From positions 1-11,631 of the forward strand of contig JANNFX010000159.1 of assembly GCA_031380225.1 (NCBI GenBank): DNA of 11,631 bases. The letters are read 5' to 3'. A model generated the notes under the pieces. That model searched no databases and had not been told where the DNA came from. It worked only from the letters and a program-made list of their open reading frames with translations. Below, piece by piece: positions 5,681-11,631 of the stretch. The DNA is from JANNFX01 sp031380225 (GTDB lineage Bacteria > Pseudomonadota > Alphaproteobacteria > Rhizobiales > Hyphomicrobiaceae). Position numbers and translations under genes: made by a program. Each line of letters starts with the position of its first letter. Position 1 is the stretch's first letter.

Positions 5681-7516
5681 TCAACGCAACGGGATGATGA
5701 TATCGGTGAACGGACCGGTTTCATTGCCGACACCGTAGTCGGAAACGATGAGAGACGAGCCTGGCTTCATCACGTCAGAAATCTGTTCGCGCACATCGTC
5801 GGGAATTGTGATGCGATCAAGGGCGCCTGCAGCGGTCTGTTGGCTTGAATCCGCGACAGGCGCGACTTCGACCTGCTTTGTCCGGTCTTTCGATCTATCG
5901 TCTTTGGCTGCTTTGACTGTCGATGCTGGCGTGAGCACTGACACAACGCTCCAATTTACATTCTTTTGATTTTCTGCAATCGATAGGGCGGTGAATACGT
6001 GCGTGCCCATTGTCCGGTTCGGATCGGAAATCGTTACCGGGCTTTCTAAAATCGTCTCCTGTCCCTGGCGCACATAGAGCGTGCTAGTCTTGCGGCTGAT
6101 CAGCATGTGGACGACCTTGGATCGCTTGGCTTCGCGGCGCTTCGCGGCATCGTCAGCGATCTTGGTTGTTTTAATTGCGGCATCAGCTTTGGCGAGCCGG
6201 TCTTTTGCTGCCTTCAGTGCGGTTTCCGCGCGCCCAGCCTCAGCCAGTGCCGTTTGAACGCCTTCGGTCGCTTCGATTGCATCGTCGTTGGCATCGGTCG
6301 CAGATGCCGATATCTTTGATATCGCAGCATCAAGCTCTTCTTCGCGCAGTGCTGCTTTAGCGGCCTCTTCGTCGGTGAGCCGGTCCTGCTTCATCACGCC
6401 TTGAGCGAATTGATCAAGGGATTTTTCGGCGGCAATGCGGTCCGCGTCAGACTTCTTAGCATTCGAGGACAAACGTTGCGCTTCTGAGCGCGCGGCTTTC
6501 AAAATGTCGCGCGCTGCAGTTGCCTGGATATTGGCATCGGCGAGATTAGCGGTTGCGGCTTTGCGCTCGGCGTCCGCGTCAATGACATCTTGAGTACGCT
6601 TCGCCATTTCCGCCAGCCAAGCTTCACGGTACTTGGAACGGCGCGGCTTTTCGATCGATCCGGTTTCCGGCGCCGCTGCGGCCGTTGTGATTAGTCCCGA
6701 CGTCGAAGCACCTTTCGGCCGATAGATAACGTCCGAAGCATCGGCAACTTTTTGATTGGCCGCGACAATGGCCTGTTCGGCCGGGAAGGCTTCGAACAGT
6801 GCCGGATGCGAAAACAATTGCGGGACGGCGTCATCGCGCATGACGATGACCCGTTGTCCGGTCTTGGTCATTCCGTAAAGACGTTTCGCAAAACCCGCCG
6901 GCAAGCGGATACAGCCATGCGAGGCCGGATACCCAGGCAGGACGCCAGCGTGCATGGCGACACCAGACCACGTGATGCGTTGCATATTTGGCATCGGCGC
7001 TGAGTCATATAAATTCGAATAGTGAATGACCTGCTTTTCGAGGATTGAGTAGACCCCCATCGGTGTCGGCCGGCTGGAACTACCCGAAGAAATTGGGGTC
7101 ACGGCAATTATTTTCCCGCCGTCATAGACAGTGGCGCGCTGCCTTTTGAGCGACACCACGATCACCAGCGGATGTTCAAGTGGCCCATCGTTGACGACAA
7201 CATCGGTTTTTTCGCGGTTTTTGCCTTTAGAAGCTTCGGCTTCTCGCGTGGCGCTGACCGCGGCAGCCTGGGCTTCCGGGTCGGCCGAATTTGGAGAGAT
7301 CCGCTTGGCCTGCTGCTTACGCCGGTTGATAGCTCCGGCTTTTGACTGCGATGAGTTCGAATTCCAGAAATCGAAAAAGCCCTGCGCGGGCGCAGGGCTC
7401 GGTACGGCGAAAGCCATTACGACAAAAGCAAAGACTGCTGCACTGCAAATGGCGATAACGGAAGATCCAGCACAAATGGCCCGGTGTGGAAATTGGACTC
7501 GAAGCACAGTTGACAC
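5681..7516 (-). CDS. Exported L,D-transpeptidase (YkuD) with coiled coil and a degenerate second YkuD-like domain
   Basis: L,D-transpeptidases make 3-3 cross-links in periplasmic peptidoglycan or attach proteins to it. The 611-residue product has a basic N-terminus, a hydrophobic helix (about 18-38) and a likely signal-peptide cleavage site after P-A-P-A-Q-G (41-46). The YkuD domain spans about 116-228, with His189 in M-H-A-G and the active-site motif S199-H200-G201-C202-I203-R204, so it should be active through Cys202. Residues 296-468 are a long Ala/Glu/Lys/Asp-rich coiled coil. Residues 468-594 resemble a second YkuD fold lacking catalytic residues: the C202-I-R-L-P stretch aligns with R568-I-T-I-P. 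The start is uncertain: the most upstream GTG (7516) is used here, but another GTG three codons later is possible, and no strong Shine-Dalgarno marks either. It converges on the 202-codon gene, 17 bp apart, with no terminator visible between. Confidence 0.93.
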   Translation of the reverse strand: MSTVLRVQFPHRAICAGSSVIAICSAAVFAFVVMAFAVPSPAPAQGFFDFWNSNSSQSKAGAINRRKQQAKRISPNSADPEAQAAAVSATREAEASKGKNREKTDVVVNDGPLEHPLVIVVSLKRQRATVYDGGKIIAVTPISSGSSSRPTPMGVYSILEKQVIHYSNLYDSAPMPNMQRITWSGVAMHAGVLPGYPASHGCIRLPAGFAKRLYGMTKTGQRVIVMRDDAVPQLFSHPALFEAFPAEQAIVAANQKVADASDVIYRPKGASTSGLITTAAAAPETGSIEKPRRSKYREAWLAEMAKRTQDVIDADAERKAATANLADANIQATAARDILKAARSEAQRLSSNAKKSDADRIAAEKSLDQFAQGVMKQDRLTDEEAAKAALREEELDAAISKISASATDANDDAIEATEGVQTALAEAGRAETALKAAKDRLAKADAAIKTTKIADDAAKRREAKRSKVVHMLISRKTSTLYVRQGQETILESPVTISDPNRTMGTHVFTALSIAENQKNVNWSVVSVLTPASTVKAAKDDRSKDRTKQVEVAPVADSSQQTAAGALDRITIPDDVREQISDVMKPGSSLIVSDYGVGNETGPFTDIIIPLR

Positions 7517-7779
7517 TCACTTGGCTAAGTTAACAATGCTTTTGCAGTTCTACATTTCAGGCACCCGGCAATGCTAACGGCCACAGACAAGCTTTGCAAC
7601 GTACTGGCCGCCATTTGCACGAAGCAGCATGCCAGGTGTTGCGAATTGTCAACGATGGTATGCGTTTGCCATTGATTGCCGCCGCTGAGACGTTTTATGC
7701 GTCATGGAATGAGTCTGGCTCCTATCCGATGTAGAAAATTGCCGTCAACTATCTGTTAAATCGTACAAAATGGAAATCC

Positions 7780-8676
7780 ATGTCAGTTCAAACCCCTATG
7801 AAGCGGCTTATGGCGCCCAACATTTCGGCCATGAAGGGTGTCAGTCCGATCGTTGCCCTGACATCATATCATGCCCATACGGCCGCTATCGCAGACAACT
7901 ATTGCGATATGCTTCTGGTTGGAGATAGCCTCGGCATGGTCATGCATGGCTTTGAAACCACGCTGCCTGTCCCGCTTGACCTTATGATCATGCATGGCCG
8001 GGCTGTGGTCCGCGGCTCTAAAAACGCGCTGATCGTCGTCGATATGCCATTTGGCAGTTACGAGGAAAGCCCGTCTGTGGCATTCCGGAATGCAGCCCGG
8101 GTGATGAAGGAAACCGACTGCGGCGCCATTAAGCTCGAAGGCGGCCGGCGCATGGCGGAAACCATCCGTTATCTCGTGGATCGGGGCATTCCGGTCATTT
8201 CCCATATCGGGCTAACGCCGCAATCGATTAATGTCATTGGAGGCTTTAAAGCTCAAGGCACAACCACGGCAGAGTGGGCAGCCATCGAGGATGACGCGCG
8301 CCAGGTCGCGGAGTCTGGGGCTTTTGCAGTGGTTCTTGAAGCGATCCCGGCGCCTTTGGCAGGCCGGATCACAGCCGCAATACCAATCCCGACGATTGGA
8401 ATTGGTGCATCAGCCAATTGCGATGGCCAGATTCTGGTCATGGAAGATATGCTTGGGCTCTCCAAGCGCGTGCCGAAGTTCGTCAAGCAGTTTGGGCGCA
8501 TTGGCGCGGCGATCGAAGAAGCCATTCGGAATTACGCCGGAGATGTCCGTGACCGGTCGTTTCCAGGTCCTGAACATACCTACGCCATGAAAGACGACGG
8601 CAAAGGCGGCGCCTCCGCTGGTGATCCTGCGGCAGCCGCTGCAACCCGTTCGGGGCGCAAGCAGAAGGGCCCTTAG
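7780..8676 (+). CDS. panB: 3-methyl-2-oxobutanoate hydroxymethyltransferase (ketopantoate hydroxymethyltransferase)
   Basis: PanB transfers a hydroxymethyl group from 5,10-methylene-tetrahydrofolate to 2-oxoisovalerate, giving ketopantoate, the first committed step of pantothenate and coenzyme A synthesis in the cytoplasm. The 298-residue protein has the full (beta/alpha)8 sequence. The Mg-binding residues appear as D49 in V-G-D-S-L-G, D88 in V-V-D-M-P-F and E120 in K-L-E-G-G; the general-base glutamate is E187 in V-L-E-A-I-P; G-I-G-A-S-A-N-C-D-G-Q closes the active site. The last 30 or so residues (Lys/Gly/Ala-rich, ending G-R-K-Q-K-G-P) go beyond the usual fold and look disordered. The ATG at 7780 gives the expected N-terminus; the ribosome binding site is weak. 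The gene has a 263-bp leader shared with the divergent L,D-transpeptidase gene, so promoters for both probably lie there; I could not define boxes. panC is not in this window. Confidence 0.97.
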   Translation: MSVQTPMKRLMAPNISAMKGVSPIVALTSYHAHTAAIADNYCDMLLVGDSLGMVMHGFETTLPVPLDLMIMHGRAVVRGSKNALIVVDMPFGSYEESPSVAFRNAARVMKETDCGAIKLEGGRRMAETIRYLVDRGIPVISHIGLTPQSINVIGGFKAQGTTTAEWAAIEDDARQVAESGAFAVVLEAIPAPLAGRITAAIPIPTIGIGASANCDGQILVMEDMLGLSKRVPKFVKQFGRIGAAIEEAIRNYAGDVRDRSFPGPEHTYAMKDDGKGGASAGDPAAAAATRSGRKQKGP

Positions 8677-8808
8677 CGCGGCATGGTTAATGGGTCCGCC
8701 TGTCGCAGGCAGCTGGATCGAGCGGGTTTGCCTAATTTGAGATGGCCCGATATGACTGCATGAAATCATGCCCGGTTCTCGGGCCGAATGGAAAGCGGAT
8801 GCGGACTT

Positions 8809-9612
8809 ATGGTCGATAAGAACGACGGTTTACTGAGGGAAGTCCAAGAGGAACTCCGCCGTGAGCGGATGGAGAAACTCTGGGAAAAATACGGCGTTTA
8901 CGTGCTTAGTGCGGCAGTCGTTGTGTTGGCGCTTGTCGGCGGCTGGAAATATATGGAACAGAAGGCCCGGACTGAGGCTGAAGCGGGTGGGGCCAAATAT
9001 GTGCAGGCCATGACGCTGGCGCGTGCGGGGAAAGAGGACGAGGCGTCCAAAATCTTCCAGGAGCTATCGCTGGGCAAACAGCCGGGTTACAGTGCCTTGG
9101 CCGACCTGAAACTGATCGGGTCGCACCTTCAGTCAGGCCGCCCAAAGGACGCTTTTGACGCCTTGGAGAAGTTGGCTGGCCGGTCTGGGGTCGACCCCAT
9201 GGTTCGAGGTTTTGCACAGGTTCAGGCGGCCGGACTACGTCTTGGCGAAGCGGACTTTACCGAGATGCAGAATCGGCTCACCCCTTTAACGGTGCCGGGC
9301 GGCACGTGGCGGCTGATGGCCACTGAGTTATTGGGCACGGCAGCGTACAGAGCGCGTAAACTGCCGGAGGCTCGCGCCCTGTTATCGCCGTTGTTGTCCG
9401 ATCCAATGCTGTCCAAGAGTGCCGTAGAACGCGTTTTGCAGTTAATGACGGCAATTAAGGCGGCCGAACAGCCTAGCGCCGCCGCGCCCAAGGCCGAGAT
9501 GCCTGCCGCGGCTGCACCGGGTGCAGAAGCGGCACCTGCCGCAGTAACATCGCCTGCAGCACCAGCTGCTGTAACGGCTCCGGGTCCGGCACCGGAGGCG
9601 CCTAAGAAATAG
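8809..9612 (+). CDS. YfgM-like single-pass membrane protein with TPR-type periplasmic domain
   Basis: The family (TPR_21 type, like E. coli YfgM) is anchored in the inner membrane, associates with the SecYEG translocon and periplasmic chaperones, and is typically encoded just before bamB, as here. With the ATG at 8809 the protein has 267 residues: a charged cytoplasmic helix (R-E-V-Q-E-E-L-R-R-E-R), one membrane helix at about 29-46, then helical hairpins with TPR-like spacing (about 55-215), including A-R-A-G-K-E-D-E-A and Y-R-A-R-K-L-P-E-A-R-A. The last 50 residues are an Ala/Pro-rich tail without charge pattern, probably disordered in the periplasm. An in-frame ATG at 8788 would add seven residues; the shorter form is preferred because it matches the way homologues begin, but neither has a strong ribosome binding site. 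bamB starts 35 bp after the stop, which suggests one transcript. The role in secretion is inferred from the family. Confidence 0.88.
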   Translation: MVDKNDGLLREVQEELRRERMEKLWEKYGVYVLSAAVVVLALVGGWKYMEQKARTEAEAGGAKYVQAMTLARAGKEDEASKIFQELSLGKQPGYSALADLKLIGSHLQSGRPKDAFDALEKLAGRSGVDPMVRGFAQVQAAGLRLGEADFTEMQNRLTPLTVPGGTWRLMATELLGTAAYRARKLPEARALLSPLLSDPMLSKSAVERVLQLMTAIKAAEQPSAAAPKAEMPAAAAPGAEAAPAAVTSPAAPAAVTAPGPAPEAPKK

Positions 9613-9634
9613 GGCTCGGTAATCCGCCGGGCTT

Positions 9635-9640
9635 GGGGAG
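9635..9640 (+). promoter_or_regulatory. Ribosome binding site selecting the ATG at 9648 for bamB
   Basis: GGGGAG lies 7 nt before the ATG at 9648. The longer frame would start at a TTG (9633) that overlaps this site and would add five residues before the signal peptide, so 9648 is preferred. Confidence 0.65.
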
Positions 9641-9647
9641 TGACGAA

Positions 9648-11051
9648 ATGACGGTTGGGATGGCCCTGATCTCGAGACTGGCATTGACGGCGGTTATCGC
9701 GCTGCCGCTCGCTGGCTGCGCCTCTGACGGATTAAGTCTTCCAAGCCTGCCAAAAATGAGTTCACTCAATCCGTTCAAAGAAACGACGCCGCCACTCCCT
9801 GGCCGCCGCATCTCAATCATGCCCGAGAAGGAGAAGCTCGCTGGCGAATTGGCGGACGCGAGCCAGCCGATTGCGCTGCCAGCCGAGCGTGTCAACGAAT
9901 CATGGAGCCAGCCCGGCGGTGACGCCAACAATGCGCCTGGCAATTTGGCATTGTCAGGTGGTGTGCATCAGTCGTGGTCGGCTGATGCCGGCGAAGGCAC
10001 CAGCAAGACGGGCCGCGTCACAGCCAGCCCCATCGTCTCTGACGGACGCGTCTATACTCTTGATGCCAGTGGCGTAGTCAGTGCGTTTTCAATCGGCGGC
10101 GGCTCCGCAGTCTGGCGCGCATCGCTCGCGCCATCCAATGACGGTAAAACAGCCAAGCCGTTTAAGATCGATAATATCTTTGCGCTTGGCGGTGGCTCAG
10201 ATGGTGGCGGCTACGGCGGCGGCCTTGCGGCCGACGGCGGGCGGATTTTTGCGGCCAGCGGTTTCGGCACGTTAATCGCTCTCGATCCGGCGTCAGGCAA
10301 GCGGTTGTGGGAAAAGAATTTGGGCGCACCGGTGCGGTCGTCACCGACGGCTTCTGGTGAGCGTGTGTTTGTCGTCACCACCGAGGGTCGCCTGGTTTGC
10401 GTCTCGGCTGCAGACGGCACTGAATTGTGGACTGGCCGCGGTCTGCCGCAAGTGGCAAGCTTATCGCTGAATTCGAGCCCCGCCGTTGATGGCGACATCG
10501 TCGTGGCGCCGTTCGCGTCTGGCGATATCATGGCATTCAAAGTTGCTGACGGCACGCCCGCTTGGGCAGAGAACTTGTCGCGCACGCGCACAACCTCTCA
10601 ATTGGCGTCGATGAGCGACGCGGCGCGACCTGCCATTGATGGTGGCGTCGTATTTGCAGCTGGTCACGGCGGCCGCATGGTCGCGACACAGGTCAAAACC
10701 GGTGAGCGGCTATGGACCGCCAATGTCGCCAGCACGCAAGCTCCGTGGGTCGCAGGAGATACGGTTTTTGTTGTCGACACATCGGGTCAGGTGATGGCAC
10801 TTGCACGGCAGGACGGCCGCGTGCGGTGGACGGCAAAACTTCCCGGCAGCAACACTTGGTCGGGCCCTACGCTTGCTAATAACAATCTTTGGCTGGTGTC
10901 GAGTAAGGGGCAGCTCATTGGCGTCGAAGCGGCAACTGGGCGCGTTGGCACTCAAGTTGAAATTGGCGGCCCGTCGTACATCGCGCCGGTCGTAGCGCAA
11001 GGCAAGATGTTCGTCCTGACTGACAATGCCAAGCTCGTGGCGATGAACTAA
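9648..11051 (+). CDS. bamB: Outer-membrane protein assembly lipoprotein BamB (PQQ-like beta-propeller)
   Basis: BamB is the beta-propeller lipoprotein of the BAM complex that helps fold and insert outer-membrane beta-barrels. The 467-residue precursor has a lipoprotein signal peptide with lipobox L-A-G-C; Cys24 becomes the lipidated N-terminus. A Pro/Ser-rich linker (about 25-60) is longer than in E. coli, where the mature propeller starts sooner. About eight repeats of the form V-(Y/F)-x-x-D-x-x-G-x-(V/L)-x-A-(F/L)-x-x-x-x-G-x-x-x-W follow, for example R-L-W-E-K-N-L-G and V-R-W-T-A-K-L-P, with the W-S-A-D strand near the N-terminus likely closing the ring. A Gly-rich loop (G-G-G-S-D-G-G-G-Y-G-G-G) interrupts an early blade. 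The gene directly follows the YfgM-like gene. In most proteobacteria der (engA) comes next; here a REP-like palindrome and a convergent gene follow instead. Confidence 0.94.
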   Translation: MTVGMALISRLALTAVIALPLAGCASDGLSLPSLPKMSSLNPFKETTPPLPGRRISIMPEKEKLAGELADASQPIALPAERVNESWSQPGGDANNAPGNLALSGGVHQSWSADAGEGTSKTGRVTASPIVSDGRVYTLDASGVVSAFSIGGGSAVWRASLAPSNDGKTAKPFKIDNIFALGGGSDGGGYGGGLAADGGRIFAASGFGTLIALDPASGKRLWEKNLGAPVRSSPTASGERVFVVTTEGRLVCVSAADGTELWTGRGLPQVASLSLNSSPAVDGDIVVAPFASGDIMAFKVADGTPAWAENLSRTRTTSQLASMSDAARPAIDGGVVFAAGHGGRMVATQVKTGERLWTANVASTQAPWVAGDTVFVVDTSGQVMALARQDGRVRWTAKLPGSNTWSGPTLANNNLWLVSSKGQLIGVEAATGRVGTQVEIGGPSYIAPVVAQGKMFVLTDNAKLVAMN

Positions 11052-11097
11052 TCGGAGATATGATCCCGGTTTTAATTTTGCAATGGGATGTAGAGAT

Positions 11098-11184
11098 GTA
11101 GGTCGGGCTGAGCTTCTTAGCGAAGCCCGACGAAACAGGCGCACCATGATGTCGGGCTTCGCCGAGCGGCTCAGCCCGACCTAC
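11098..11184. repeat. REP-like double palindrome between convergent genes
   Basis: The two 34-nt arms (11098-11131 and 11151-11184) are inverted copies identical at 30 of 34 positions, separated by 19 bases. Each arm is also a hairpin of its own: GTCGGGCT pairs with AGCCCGAC. This nested layout is that of two REP units in tail-to-tail orientation (a BIME-like element). The GTAGGTCGGG...CCCGACCTAC theme is common in alphaproteobacterial intergenic DNA. It lies 46 bp past the bamB stop and 17 bp past the stop of the convergent surface-protein gene, so it could shield both transcripts' 3' ends. There is no T-run for a classic terminator. Confidence 0.85.
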
Positions 11185-11201
11185 GCAACTTCGCAATTTT
11201 C

Positions 11202-11631
11202 TTAAGCCATTGAGCGCCAAGTGCCATCCGGATTACGGCAAGCGGTGCCGCGCACGCTTTCTGACCGTCCATCGACATAGACTTGGTGCGAGTACTGGCG
11301 GCAGTAGCCGGAGCCTTGCTTGTACGGCGCTTCGGGTACGATCTGGCCATGGCGTCCGTTGTCGGGATTGCGCCATGATACCGACTGGCCGCTGCGGCCG
11401 TTCTCAAGTGCATTGCGTTCGGCCTTGTCGGCGAGCAAGCGATCGCGTTCGTCAAGGCGTTGGCCTATGACGCTTCCGGCAAGACCTCCGGCAACGGCGC
11501 CGACCGCGGCACCAACCCATTTGCCCTTGCCTTTACCGACCTGACTGCCGAGCAGCGCGCCACCTGCCGCGCCCATCATAGTGCCGCCGGTGGCATTTGA
11601 AATACCGCCTGTGGTGCCGTTGGAGGCTGAT
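11202..11631 (-). CDS. Glycine-zipper surface protein of the 17-kDa antigen (RT0821/Lpp0805) type, N-terminus missing
   Basis: The gene runs off the right edge; 142 codons plus stop are visible, opening in frame with S-A-S-N-G-T-T-G-G-I-S-N. The internal ATG-ATG at 11579 is not the start, since the frame stays open upstream and the Gly-rich region begins there. Alternating small residues (G-A-A-G-G-A-L-L-G and G-A-A-V-G-A-V-A-G-G-L-A-G) form a glycine-zipper two-helix region, followed by a charged D-E-R-D-R-L-L-A-D-K helix. The C-terminal domain has the family pattern C-R-Q-Y-S-H...D-G-R...G-T-A-C-R-N-P-D-G-T-W with two cysteines. Family members are usually outer-membrane lipoproteins of unknown exact role, so a lipobox would be expected in the missing part. 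It converges on bamB with the REP-like element between. Confidence 0.85.
   Translation of the reverse strand, partial: SASNGTTGGISNATGGTMMGAAGGALLGSQVGKGKGKWVGAAVGAVAGGLAGSVIGQRLDERDRLLADKAERNALENGRSGQSVSWRNPDNGRHGQIVPEAPYKQGSGYCRQYSHQVYVDGRSESVRGTACRNPDGTWRSMA

Noticed and set aside
7131..7577. A 148-codon plus-strand frame antisense to the start of the L,D-transpeptidase gene
   Set aside because: It covers the well-supported signal peptide and start region of that gene and has no protein-like features of its own.
7517..7779. Search for CtrA-type (TTAA-N7-TTAA) or clear sigma-70 promoter boxes between the L,D-transpeptidase gene and panB
   Set aside because: Only isolated TTAAC or GTTAA half-sites were found, without correct spacing, so no site is reported.
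8758..8771. GCATGA-AA-TCATGC inverted repeat between panB and the YfgM-like gene
   Set aside because: A 2-base loop makes an RNA hairpin unlikely, and one short palindrome is not enough to propose an operator.

Overview
The window looks like a chromosomal segment of an alphaproteobacterium, most likely of the Hyphomicrobiales (Rhizobiales) type. The reasons are the style of the SerRS and PanB sequences, the gene order panB, YfgM-like gene, bamB, an L,D-transpeptidase with a long coiled-coil tail, and dispersed palindromes of the kind common in that order. No rRNA, tRNA, CRISPR array, transposase or phage gene was seen. The taxonomic call is inference from gene style, not from a marker.

Layout, left to right. 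Positions 1-1329 (minus strand) hold the complete seryl-tRNA synthetase gene serS and, past its stop, a ribosome binding site and the first eight codons of another gene cut by the window edge. Positions 1330-1861 hold no convincing gene. This stretch carries the serS leader, a 167-bp composite palindromic repeat and two smaller inverted repeats. A small 85-codon orphan gene with a very strong Shine-Dalgarno follows on the minus strand (1862-2119). Diverging from it is a two-gene plus-strand unit: a large four-helix membrane protein of unknown function (2391-4910) and a 202-residue protein (5055-5663) with what looks like a worn phospholipase D (HKD) motif. Convergent with it, 17 bp away, is a 611-residue exported L,D-transpeptidase (5681-7516, minus). 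Then, on the plus strand, come panB (pantothenate synthesis), a YfgM-like single-pass TPR protein and the outer-membrane assembly lipoprotein gene bamB, the last two probably co-transcribed. A REP-like double palindrome at 11098-11184 separates bamB from the convergent 3' end of a glycine-zipper, 17-kDa-antigen-like surface protein gene that runs off the right edge.

Most of the recognised genes are envelope functions: peptidoglycan cross-linking, outer-membrane protein assembly, periplasmic chaperone scaffolding and a surface protein. serS and panB are housekeeping genes. The least understood part is the 2391-5663 pair.

The points most worth a second look are: a sharp change in third-position GC inside serS at about the boundary between its tRNA-binding arm and catalytic core; a second, catalytically dead YkuD-like domain at the C-terminus of the L,D-transpeptidase; and the membrane protein plus degenerate HKD-like protein pair. 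No clearly new defence or mobile system could be demonstrated.
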